In this document: piece after piece, positions 44,471-51,661 of the stretch
How the letters are laid out: every line of letters starts with the position of its first letter
How positions within the stretch are numbered: position 1 is the first letter of the stretch
Assembly: GCF_014641715.1 (NCBI RefSeq)
Contig: NZ_BMIG01000008.1
Span: 110,001-174,000 of the forward strand
Direction: 5' to 3'
From: Polaromonas eurypsychrophila
GTDB taxonomy: Bacteria; Pseudomonadota; Gammaproteobacteria; Burkholderiales; Burkholderiaceae_C
DNA length: 64,000 nt
The notes under the pieces: model-generated
What the model saw: the letters and a program-made list of their open reading frames with translations, nothing else
The model's database searches: none
Told to the model about the DNA's origin: nothing
Made by a program: the position numbers and the translations under genes

Positions 44471-45400
44471 CTACTTGTCCAGCGCCTTCAGCACTTTGTC
44501 GATGGTCAATTTTTCCGAGCCCTCAGATAAAAACTGGTTGACGTAAGCCAGCAATGTCGGGTCCTGAATGCCAACGGCAATGCCCAGCGTATCTTCCAGA
44601 TCCTTGAAGGTGACCGTTCGCAGCGTCAATGAGGCCGTGGGATCGCTCTTCAATATCCGCTTGATCTCGAATTCATCCCGATAGGCCGCCATGATCTGGC
44701 CCTTTTCAAGCGCCTTCAGTACGGCATCCCAGGTTGGAAATTCCCGGAGCTCGGACAGCGGAAAATTTTTGCTGGCATAGTCGGAAAAGGAGGACTTCGC
44801 GATCACGCCGATGGAACCCTTGAACTCACGCACGACGACGGGCAGGGGCCGGTCCCTGGCCAGTTCCGCGAACTTCACCCGGTTCAGGATGAAGGCATGA
44901 TTAAGACGGATATACGGATCGGTGAAACTGATCATCTGCGCACGCGCCAGTGTCCGGGACAACTTGCTGATGCCCAGATCCGCCTCCTGCCTCGCCACGA
45001 TATCGACCACCTCATTGAAGGTCCGCGCACTGCGGTCAAACCTCACCTTGACTTTGAGTTCCTTGGCAATTGCCTTGGCCAGGTCAACCTCCAGCCCAAC
45101 CAGCTCCCCATTTTTCATGTAAAAGAAAGGGGGCGTATCCACGCCGAGCATGGCGACTACCAGCTCTCCCCGATTGACGATGCGGGCAATGCCGGGGGCC
45201 AAAAAGCGGCCGTCGGCGACCTTCACCAGCGTTGACGGCGGCACTGGCGCGTCTGTCGTTTTCGCTGCAACTGGCGCCGGTGGGCCAGCCGCCAGCGCCG
45301 GTACAAAGCACGCAGCCCAGACCAGCGCCAGGATAAAAATTTTCCACCCATTGCTCAAAGGGCGATGCAAATGCTGTTGCGCTTGCCTTTTGTACGACAT
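44471..45400 (-). CDS. Periplasmic solute-binding protein (SBP_bac_3 type) paired with a symporter
   Basis: A 309-residue amino-acid-type solute-binding protein. A hydrophobic segment (about residues 22-40, ending PALAAG) is the signal peptide or anchor. The binding fold has GELVVAMLGVDTPPFFYMKNGELVGLEVDLAKAIA and the hinge ADLGISKLSRTLARAQMISFTDPY. Normally such proteins serve ABC transporters, but here the adjacent transporter is a DAACS symporter. I chose ATG 45400, with AGGA seven bases upstream; ATGs at 45403 and 45418 are possible. It is the first gene of the three-gene operon. Confidence 0.83.
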   Translation of the reverse strand: MSYKRQAQQHLHRPLSNGWKIFILALVWAACFVPALAAGPPAPVAAKTTDAPVPPSTLVKVADGRFLAPGIARIVNRGELVVAMLGVDTPPFFYMKNGELVGLEVDLAKAIAKELKVKVRFDRSARTFNEVVDIVARQEADLGISKLSRTLARAQMISFTDPYIRLNHAFILNRVKFAELARDRPLPVVVREFKGSIGVIAKSSFSDYASKNFPLSELREFPTWDAVLKALEKGQIMAAYRDEFEIKRILKSDPTASLTLRTVTFKDLEDTLGIAVGIQDPTLLAYVNQFLSEGSEKLTIDKVLKALDK

Positions 45401-46197
45401 CATCAAATCCTGATTCATGTTGCGGCGACACGTGCAGAAAGGGCATTTCCGAGGTGCAACCGGCATGCAGCAGTTGCAGCCAGAGGCATCGCACCAGGCG
45501 CAGGAGCCGGCACGACCCCAGGTTGGCAACAACACAACTCTCCTGCCGATTTCAGCACCGGGTAACAAAAGCATGCGGATCAGCAGAAGTCTCCGCAATC
45601 GACATGGGTCAGAACGACGGCAAAGTGTATTGTATTTGTTACTTTTCTGAAATTTCGGCACCGCGGCCAGCAGGAAAAGTACAAATCGGGGCCCGGCGCC
45701 GACATCCTGAGGCCACACAGTCAGCTTCAACAAGGTGGCACTCACCGACTGCGCATCGATGGCGGCGCTCTCGAGACTGTTTTTTGCCGTCACTTTTAGC
45801 GCGTCCGGCCAGGCGGCCTAGTTGCCCATCTTTTCGAGCCCAGTGAATTGGCGGCTCCGGTGCGCGCCGGGCACGTCGCCAAGCCTCCTTCGGAGACCAG
45901 CATGCGCCGGACGGCCTGCAGCCAGTCGATTTGACGTCGTCAGCCAGGAGCCCACCGTGTGATCCGCCAAGAAACGCAACCAGAACATGGGTGAATTCTG
46001 GCCGTGCTGGAGGGCGGTTTAACGGATTGACTATGCTCTGCTTTTGATAGCTGCAGAAGCCCATCAGACTCGGGCGGAAGTCCAATTTTATTTAAACTTC
46101 GTGGACGACCGCGAGAGACGGCCGGAAATTACAGCACAGCAAAAAGTACTCTCACCGACGGTATGAGGTCAACGAGCAAACCGTCGCCCCAATCAAA
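45401..46197. other. Intergenic stretch without a convincing gene
   Basis: About 800 bases upstream of the solute-binding protein gene. Open frames here show neither start signals nor family resemblance. The only structured element is a B repeat at 46033. The region probably contains the promoter of the amino-acid operon. Before island insertion it would have been adjacent to tRNA-Phe. Confidence 0.5.
46033..46092 (+). repeat. B repeat, intergenic
   Basis: TATGCTCTGCTTTTGATAGCTG, then CGGGCGGAAGTCCAATTTT. It is a divergent copy, 140 bases left of the island boundary. Confidence 0.55.
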
Positions 46198-46229
46198 AAG
46201 CCCCTGAATCCGTTAAGAATCAAGGGCTT
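46198..46229 (-). terminator. Hairpin terminator formerly downstream of tRNA-Phe
   Basis: A 13-base stem with two mismatches (AAGCCCCTGAATC at 46198-46210 with GAATCAAGGGCTT at 46217-46229) and a six-base loop. On the minus strand it is followed by TTTGATT. It sits 8 bases beyond the CCA end of the tRNA-Phe fragment at 46236, as expected for the original host tRNA terminator left behind when the island inserted. Confidence 0.65.
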
Positions 46230-46235
46230 GGGCAT

Positions 46236-46259
46236 CTGGTGGCCTGGGGCGGAATCGAA
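46236..46259 (-). repeat. Left attachment site (24-bp tRNA-Phe 3' end)
   Basis: An exact 24-base copy of the 3' end of tRNA-Phe (CTGGTGGCCTGG to GGAATCGAA on the plus strand), identical to 56437-56460. It forms the direct repeat bounding the island. Confidence 0.85.
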
Positions 46260-46313
46260 AAAACCGCCACAGACCAGATTAATCCTCAATCTCGCAACTG
46301 TCCATCTTCGCGA

Positions 46314-46333
46314 GGGTACACGCTGGGGTACAC
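46314..46333 (+). repeat. Tandem GGGTACAC pair near the left island end
   Basis: GGGTACAC at 46314-46321 and again at 46326-46333, a 12-base period. Short direct repeats just inside an attachment site are often arm-type integrase-binding sites; that role is inferred. Confidence 0.4.
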
Positions 46334-46344
46334 CAAACTGACTA

Positions 46345-46722
46345 TCAGTTGGCGGGCAAACTTGGCTTCGAACCACCGACATACCCGACCAAGCTATCTG
46401 AATTAGGGCAGGTACCCGCGCAAGCCCCGAGGCAGCGACCGATTGTCTCTCCGATACAGAGGGCATTCGCATCATTCTCGCGTGCACCGGCCGGAACGCT
46501 TCGCCGAAAGACTTTTCCGCAGGAGATCTTCATCGCTGACGTGTAGCATGTGTACACCCCTTCGGCAAAGCGGATCGAATGCTCATGGATCTCATGGCCG
46601 CCCTCGACAGACTCGAACCATGCTTCGGCAGGCACGCACCGCTTCTCCCAGCACCCGGCGCCTTTGCAACCGCCACAGTCGCCCTCCCCGCATTCACACC
46701 CGAACGATTTCACATTGCGCAA
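46345..46722 (-). CDS. Small Cys-rich hypothetical protein (doubtful)
   Basis: An open frame of 125 codons. The N-terminal part is Cys-rich (CECGEGDCGGCKGAGC), then EVVEGGHEIHEH-like acidic residues and VYTCYTSAMKISCG. I recognise no family. It overlaps the second tRNA-like fragment at 46368 and starts just beside the histidine kinase remnant. It may be an island gene or chance; no clear ribosome site was seen. Confidence 0.25.
   Translation of the reverse strand: MRNVKSFGCECGEGDCGGCKGAGCWEKRCVPAEAWFESVEGGHEIHEHSIRFAEGVYTCYTSAMKISCGKVFRRSVPAGARENDANALCIGETIGRCLGACAGTCPNSDSLVGYVGGSKPSLPAN
46368..46381 (-). repeat. Second tRNA-Phe T-arm fragment
   Basis: TCGAACCACCGACA matches 56456-56469 of tRNA-Phe exactly. 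It continues the tRNA sequence where the fragment at 46236-46259 stops (both contain TCGAA), separated by 108 bases. Confidence 0.5.
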
Positions 46723-46867
46723 AAATTAGGTCGGACTCGACCTTGATCCGCACCCGACGCGACGCATCGTTTTCGGCGAGCTGCCCAAGCGCTCTCTCCG
46801 CTTCAACGCTTAGATCAACCGTGTCCCAGTTCAGGCCGCTGCGTGATAGATGTGCCGGCGAAAGCAG
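46711..46867 (-). pseudogene. Histidine kinase remnant
   Basis: On the minus strand the frame reads LLSPAHLSRSGLNWDTVDLS, then EAERALGQLAEND and RRVRIKVESDL. This resembles the segment between the DHp helices and the ATPase domain of PAS or phytochrome-type sensor kinases (usually SRxxLxxxxVDLS). Stops follow on both sides and no H-box or N-box remains. It is a fragment of about 50 codons inside the left end of the island. Confidence 0.45.
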
Positions 46868-47027
46868 GCCCGGGCACCAGTTGACGGAGCTGAAGGCCTT
46901 GATTGACTATGTCACACCTCATGCGCGAGCCTCAGCGCGTAGCGCATGCCGCTGCACGTCCAAGTGCTGCTTTCGGCAAAAGGAGCCATGACCCCTATCT
47001 CTTCACACTGCGGCTGCCTCGACCAAG

Positions 47028-48071
47028 TCAAGGTAGATTTTCTCGAAATATCACCTGGCTGCGCGTGCTCTCCACGCCGGCGAGTGGAGGTCGGCCTTCG
47101 CGTACGTTCACAAAAATGCGTACCGCACTGGCCAGTGCGGCCTGAGGGCTCTGTGTAATAACCGCGTCCATGCTGCCGTCGATGAGCAGCGCGCGCGTGT
47201 CAGGCGTGAGCCCGTGGCCGATCAGCACGACCTTCTGGTCGCGGCCCGCAGTCTTCAGCGCGCGCGCGACGCCATCAGAGGCACCTCCGATGTTGTAAAT
47301 GCCAGCGAGGTTCGGGTGCTGCTTTAGCAAAGAGGCGGTCTGCGCGAAGTTCTGCTCAGAATCATCGTGCCCTTCGCGCAAGCCTACGACCTCGAGCTGG
47401 CCAAACAACTCGGCAAGCACGTGCAAGAAACCGGCTTCGCGCTCCTCGTGCGCGCGGTAACTTCGGCTGCCGGCAATCAGCGCGACCTTGGCTGTGCGCT
47501 GGCCAATGAAGCGTCCGATCAGGTAGCCAGCGGTGCGCCCTGCGGCGCGGTTATCAAGGCCGAGATAAGCAGTGCGCGGCGAGTTTGACAGGTCAGAGAT
47601 CAGCGTGACCACTGGCACGCCAGCGGCCACGAGTTCTTGCACGGCCTCACGCACAGCGGGGTGCTCAAGCGCCATCAGCGCAATGCCGTCGGCACGCTTG
47701 CCGTGGCGACGCAATGCGGCAGCAAGCGCCTGCGGGTCGAAGCTGTCGATGAACTCGGTACGGCAGCGCACGTTGAATGGCGTCCAGTGCTCCTGTGAGT
47801 AACCAACCATGTCGCCCAGCATGCGGATAAAGCGGTTGTTGCCGGCTGGTAGCAGAAAGCTCAACTGCATGGGTCGCGGCACCACGGGAGCCGCCATCGC
47901 ATGCAGAACCGGCAACTCTGCAAAGCCCAACTCCGCCGCCGCGCGCAGCACTCGCTGCTGCGTGCCGACGCGCACGCCGGCACGCTGATTCAGCACACGA
48001 TCTACCGTGGCCGTGGATACACCGGCGAGCCGGGCAATGTCCGGGATACGGGGAGACTTGCCGGGTTCCAT
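47028..48071 (-). CDS. LacI family transcriptional regulator of the island catabolic cluster
   Basis: A 347-residue LacI-type regulator. The HTH is at about residues 8-55 (IPDIARLAGVSTATVDRVLNQ, a variant with VDRVLN as found in regulators with broad-specificity sugar-binding domains). The C-terminal domain resembles periplasmic sugar-binding proteins (LSFLLPAGNN, YLGLDNRAAGRTAGYLIGRF, NIGGASDGVARAL, QSPQAALASAVRI). I chose ATG 48071; a TTG lies directly before. It is divergent from the ABC transporter genes with 127 bases between, containing two candidate operators, so it likely controls the transporter-VOC-RLP-kinase operon. The effector is unknown; the domain type hints at a sugar or sugar acid. 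Confidence 0.9.
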   Translation of the reverse strand: MEPGKSPRIPDIARLAGVSTATVDRVLNQRAGVRVGTQQRVLRAAAELGFAELPVLHAMAAPVVPRPMQLSFLLPAGNNRFIRMLGDMVGYSQEHWTPFNVRCRTEFIDSFDPQALAAALRRHGKRADGIALMALEHPAVREAVQELVAAGVPVVTLISDLSNSPRTAYLGLDNRAAGRTAGYLIGRFIGQRTAKVALIAGSRSYRAHEEREAGFLHVLAELFGQLEVVGLREGHDDSEQNFAQTASLLKQHPNLAGIYNIGGASDGVARALKTAGRDQKVVLIGHGLTPDTRALLIDGSMDAVITQSPQAALASAVRIFVNVREGRPPLAGVESTRSQVIFRENLP

Positions 48072-48074
48072 CAA

Positions 48075-48089
48075 ATTACATCAAGTAAT
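48075..48089. promoter_or_regulatory. Candidate operator ATTAC-N5-GTAAT
   Basis: A perfect 5-base inverted repeat with a 5-base spacer, ending 4 bases from the lacI start codon. It could serve autoregulation. Confidence 0.35.
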
Positions 48090-48168
48090 GAGGGTGGCAG
48101 CAGGAGATCATGGCGGATATTATCACTCGTGACTGGCGCCTCAAAGCATCAGATTCAATCAACAAATA

Positions 48169-48183
48169 GCCGCAACAAGCGGC
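48169..48183. promoter_or_regulatory. Candidate operator GCCGC-N5-GCGGC
   Basis: A perfect 5-base inverted repeat with spacer AACAA, 15 bases before the GTG start of the first permease gene. It could also form a small hairpin near the ribosome site (CGGAG follows at 48188). Confidence 0.35.
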
Positions 48184-48198
48184 AATACCGGAGACAAG

Positions 48199-48882
48199 GT
48201 GGGCTACGAGTTTGACTTCACTGCAGTGTTGCAGGCGTGGCCGCTTTTCCTGGCGGGCGCCTGGTTGACGGTGCAGCTCTCGTTTCCAGCCACGGTAGTC
48301 GGCTTCGGGCTCGGTACGCTGTTGGCCATGGGCCGGCGCAGCCCTGCGAATTGGCTGCGCAAGGCCTGCGGCGCCTATGTGGAGGTCATACGCAACACGC
48401 CGCTGCTGGTACAGGTGTTCCTGGTGTTCTTCGGTTTGGCCAGCCTGGGGTGGAAGGTGTCGGCCTTCGCCGCCGCGCTTGTGTCACTGATCATTAATGT
48501 GGCCGCCTATTCGTGCGAGATCATGCGGGCCGGGATGGACTCCATCCACAAAGGACAGATCGAGGCTGCTGAATGCCTAGGCCTCACGCGCCGGCAGGTG
48601 TACTGGCACGTCATCCTGCGGCCAGCAATGGAGAAAGTCTACCCAGCCCTGACCAGCCAGTTCGTGCTGCTGATGCTGGCCACGTCAATCACCTCTCAGA
48701 TCTCGGTCGAAGAACTCACGGCCGCAGCTGCGCGCGTGCAGTCCGAAACGTTCCGACCGTTCGAGGCCTACATCCTGGTGGCAGGAGCCTATCTTCTTCT
48801 GTCGTTGCTGATGCGTATCGGGCTGTGGCTGTTCGGGCAAGTGGCCTTCACGCGCAGGCGTAAGCTGGGGGCGCCACGATGA
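48199..48882 (+). CDS. Amino acid-type ABC transporter permease 1 (HisQM family)
   Basis: A 227-residue inner-membrane permease of the polar amino acid uptake (PAAT) family. The N-terminal WLTVQLSFPATVVGFGLG and EVIRNTPLLVQVFLVFFGL are family hallmarks. The EAA loop is in GQIEAAECLGLTRRQVYWHVILRPA (contact site for the ATPase). About five membrane segments are seen. Translation starts at GTG 48199 with GGAG five bases upstream. It is the first gene of the island operon and overlaps the second permease by 4 bases. Confidence 0.9.
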   Translation: MGYEFDFTAVLQAWPLFLAGAWLTVQLSFPATVVGFGLGTLLAMGRRSPANWLRKACGAYVEVIRNTPLLVQVFLVFFGLASLGWKVSAFAAALVSLIINVAAYSCEIMRAGMDSIHKGQIEAAECLGLTRRQVYWHVILRPAMEKVYPALTSQFVLLMLATSITSQISVEELTAAAARVQSETFRPFEAYILVAGAYLLLSLLMRIGLWLFGQVAFTRRRKLGAPR

Positions 48883-49562
48883 CCGGCGGTGGCCTGAGCT
48901 TCTTGCATGTGCAGTACCTGGCGATTGGCGCCCTGTGGACGGTTTGCCTTTCCCTGATCGCCTTCCTCGGCGGCGGTGTGGCTGGCGGCATCGTGGCACT
49001 TTGCCGCATCAGTCCAAACCCTCTGGTACGCTGGATCGCAATCGCCTGGATCCAGCTGATCCAGGGCACGCCCCTGCTGGTGGTGCTGTTCGTCTGCTAC
49101 TTTGGCCTGTCGATCTTCGGGCTGGAACTACCGGCGCTGGTGGCCGCCGGCATCGCGATGGTGGTCTACGTCAGCGCATACCTGGGCGAGATCTGGCGCG
49201 GCTGCATTGAGGCCGTGCCGCGCACGCAGTGGGAGGCGGCCGAGTGCCTGGCCCTGTCGCGCGCCCAGCGCATGCGGCTGGTGATCCTGCCGCAGGCCGT
49301 GCGCATCGCAACACCGCCCACCGTCGGCTTCATGGTGCAAATCGTGAAGAACACGTCGCTGGCCTCCATTGTCGGCTTCGTGGAGCTGGTGCGCACAGGC
49401 CAAATGATCAATAACTCTATCTTCCTGCCGTTCCAGGTCTATCTGTTGATTGCGATCTTCTACTTTGCGCTGTGCTATCCGCTGTCGGTCTGGAGCCGCA
49501 GGCTGGAGCAACGGCTGCAATTCGACAACCGACCCTTTAGCGAAAGCCCAATTCTTCCATGA
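48879..49562 (+). CDS. Amino acid-type ABC transporter permease 2 (HisQM family)
   Basis: A 227-residue second permease, pairing with the upstream one to form a heterodimeric channel as in HisQM. Signatures are IQLIQGTPLLVVLFVCYFGL and the EAA loop TQWEAAECLALSRAQRMRLVILPQA. The stretch VQIVKNTSLASIVGFVEL is typical of the C-terminal half. It overlaps the first permease and the ATPase by 4 bases each, so the transporter is made from one tightly coupled message. Confidence 0.9.
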   Translation: MTGGGLSFLHVQYLAIGALWTVCLSLIAFLGGGVAGGIVALCRISPNPLVRWIAIAWIQLIQGTPLLVVLFVCYFGLSIFGLELPALVAAGIAMVVYVSAYLGEIWRGCIEAVPRTQWEAAECLALSRAQRMRLVILPQAVRIATPPTVGFMVQIVKNTSLASIVGFVELVRTGQMINNSIFLPFQVYLLIAIFYFALCYPLSVWSRRLEQRLQFDNRPFSESPILP

Positions 49563-50281
49563 AACCTGTTGTCGAACTCAAGGACGTGCACAAGCGCTTC
49601 GGCAGCAACCAGGTGCTCAAGGGGGTGTCCTTTGCCATCCCCAAGGGTGAGGTGGTTGCGATCATCGGTAAAAGCGGCTCGGGCAAGAGCACGGCCTTGC
49701 GCTGCATTGATCGGCTGGAAATCATTGACAGCGGAACCATCCACGTTTGCGGCCATGCGGTGCACGACCCGGGCCTGGACATTCGCTCGCTGCGCAAGGA
49801 TGTGGGCATCGTGTTCCAAAGCTATAACCTGTTCCCGCACCTGACGGTCGAGCAGAACGTGACGCTCGCGCTCAAGGCCGTGAAGGGCCAGCCCACAGGC
49901 CAGGCGCGCGTGATTGCCGAGCGCACGCTGCGCCAGGTGGGCCTGCTGGAAAAAGCCCAGGCTTACCCCGAACAACTCTCCGGCGGCCAGCAGCAGCGAG
50001 TGGCGATCGCTCGATCGTTGGCCATGGAGCCGCAGGTCATGCTGTTTGACGAGGTGACCTCGGCGCTTGACCCCCAGCTCACCGGCGAGGTGCTGCGCGT
50101 GATCGAGGCACTGGCTGAGGGCGGAATGACCATGGTGCTGGTCACGCACGAGATGGATTTTGCGGCGCGCCTGGCTGACACCGTGATCTACATGCATGAG
50201 GGCCGCGTCTGGGAGACCGGTCCCGGCAGCATGCTGCAGGCCCCACAAACGGCCGAGCTGCGCGAATTTTTGTCCCATTAA
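49559..50281 (+). CDS. Amino acid-type ABC transporter ATP-binding protein
   Basis: A 240-residue cytoplasmic ATPase energising the transporter. Walker A GKSGSGKST (about 39-47), Q-loop FQSYNLFPHLT, signature LSGGQQQRVAIARS, Walker B VMLFDEVTSALDP and H-loop VTHEMDFA are all present. It belongs to the HisP/GlnQ group. It overlaps permease 2 by 4 bases and is followed after 26 bases by the binding protein. Confidence 0.93.
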   Translation: MKPVVELKDVHKRFGSNQVLKGVSFAIPKGEVVAIIGKSGSGKSTALRCIDRLEIIDSGTIHVCGHAVHDPGLDIRSLRKDVGIVFQSYNLFPHLTVEQNVTLALKAVKGQPTGQARVIAERTLRQVGLLEKAQAYPEQLSGGQQQRVAIARSLAMEPQVMLFDEVTSALDPQLTGEVLRVIEALAEGGMTMVLVTHEMDFAARLADTVIYMHEGRVWETGPGSMLQAPQTAELREFLSH

Positions 50282-50307
50282 CTTTGACCCACTAACCGGA
50301 GACCACC

Positions 50308-51102
50308 ATGACCCTTCCTCGCATCCTTCGCCGCGGCTTGCTTGCGGCTGCAATTGGCACGCTGTGCCTGCCCGCCCTGGCCGACCTGGCCGAGATCAAA
50401 TCGGCTGGAAAGCTGCGTGTAGGCATCGATTTCGGCGCGCCGTTCTACGGTTTCGTAGACGACAAAATGCAGCCGACGGGCTCGGACGTAGAGGCCGCAC
50501 GGCTGATGGCGAAAGACTTGGGCATCCCGCTGGAGATTGTGAACACCACAAACTCGGCGCGCATTCCGAACCTGCTGTCGAACAAGGTCGACCTGATCAT
50601 CTCGTCGCTGTCGATCACACCCGAGCGCCAAAAGGCGGTGGACTTCTCCATTCCTTATGGCGCCATCCAGGCGGCCGTTGGCGCTCCCAAGAGCCTGAAG
50701 ATCGCCAGCATCGAAGATCTGGCAGGCAAGACCGTTGCGGTCACGCGAGGCGGGCCGCAGGACAAGCTGGTCAGCGAACGCGCGCCGCAGGCTAAGGTGG
50801 TGCGCTTCGACGACGAGGCTGCCTCCATCACGGCTGCAGCGACTGGACAGGCCGACATCGTTGCCATCACGCCGCCGATCATCTCGGCGATCGCCAAGCG
50901 CAACCCGGAGCGTCAATTCGAGGTGAAGTTCGTGCTGCAGTCCTACCAGCTGGGCGTGGCCATGCGCAAGAACCAGCCAGAACTTATGAACGCGGTGAAC
51001 GGATGGATCAGGACCAACCTGGCCAACGGCAAGCTCAACGACATCCATGTGAAGTTTGCCGGCGTGCCGATCCCTGCAGAGATCGTCAACGGCGCCAAAT
51101 AA
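50308..51102 (+). CDS. Amino acid-type ABC transporter substrate-binding protein
   Basis: A 264-residue periplasmic binding protein (SBP_bac_3 family). The signal peptide (residues 1-25, ending ALA) is followed by GKLRVGIDFGAPFYGF and ADLI-like hinge VDLIISSLSITPERQKAVDFS. The ribosome site GGAG precedes the ATG. The usual aromatic and Arg ligands of amino-acid binders cannot be placed with certainty: after the hinge the sequence IPYGAIQAAV lacks the more common PY.. aromatic pair. The ligand may therefore not be a standard amino acid. It is 17 bases before the VOC gene. Confidence 0.9.
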   Translation: MTLPRILRRGLLAAAIGTLCLPALADLAEIKSAGKLRVGIDFGAPFYGFVDDKMQPTGSDVEAARLMAKDLGIPLEIVNTTNSARIPNLLSNKVDLIISSLSITPERQKAVDFSIPYGAIQAAVGAPKSLKIASIEDLAGKTVAVTRGGPQDKLVSERAPQAKVVRFDDEAASITAAATGQADIVAITPPIISAIAKRNPERQFEVKFVLQSYQLGVAMRKNQPELMNAVNGWIRTNLANGKLNDIHVKFAGVPIPAEIVNGAK

Positions 51103-51118
51103 GCACAAGGAAAAATTC

Positions 51119-51661
51119 ATGAGCCGTCATTTCGGAGCCATCCGGCAGCTGGGCTACGTGGTCAACGACATTGAAGCCGCCATGGATTACTGGAGCCGCA
51201 CGCTGGGCGTGGGGCCGTGGTTCTACAACCCGCGCGTTCCCATCGTCAACTACCAGTACCGCGGCGAGGCGCACCAGCCGCACAACTCGGTCGCGCTGGC
51301 TAACTCGGGCTACGTGCAGGTCGAGTTGATCCAGACGCGCAACGACGTACCGTCGATGTACCGCGATTTTCTGCAGGCTGGCCGCACGGGGCTGCAGCAC
51401 GTGGCGTACTGGACCAGCGACTACGACGCCGACCTGGCAAGGCTCACAGCGGAGGGCTTCAAGTCCGTCATGAGCGGTGAGGTCGGCGAGCGCGGGCGCT
51501 TCGTGTACTTTGACACCGAGTTCCATCCAGGCACGGTGATCGAGTTGTCGGAGGTCGCGGGGCCGAAGGGCAAAATGTTCGACCTGATCCGTGAAGCCTC
51601 CGAGGGTTGGGACGGCATGACCGACCCTGTGCGACCGTTCCCGGACCTGGGCAAACTTTGA
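51119..51661 (+). CDS. VOC (glyoxalase/bleomycin resistance) family protein
   Basis: A 180-residue cytoplasmic protein with two VOC beta-alpha-beta-beta-beta modules. Module 1 begins FGAIRQLGYVVNDIEAAMDYW, where glyoxalases usually have a metal-ligand His (HxGY); here it is Q. Module 2 contains GLQHVAYWTSDYDADLARL with a His, and VIELSEV with the closing Glu. Members include epimerases, dioxygenases and glyoxalases, so the reaction is open. The start ATG 51119 follows AAGGA. The stop overlaps the RLP start (TGATG), so it probably acts in the same pathway, for example on an isomer of the RLP substrate. Confidence 0.85.
   Translation: MSRHFGAIRQLGYVVNDIEAAMDYWSRTLGVGPWFYNPRVPIVNYQYRGEAHQPHNSVALANSGYVQVELIQTRNDVPSMYRDFLQAGRTGLQHVAYWTSDYDADLARLTAEGFKSVMSGEVGERGRFVYFDTEFHPGTVIELSEVAGPKGKMFDLIREASEGWDGMTDPVRPFPDLGKL

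Noticed and set aside
45639..46085. A 148-codon minus-strand frame left of the island
   Set aside because: Composition is unlike coding sequence here and its N-terminal part is made of the B repeat; no family recognised.
46443..46991. A 182-codon plus-strand frame in the island's left end
   Set aside because: Arg/Ser-rich translation without motifs, opposite the histidine kinase remnant and the doubtful Cys-rich frame.
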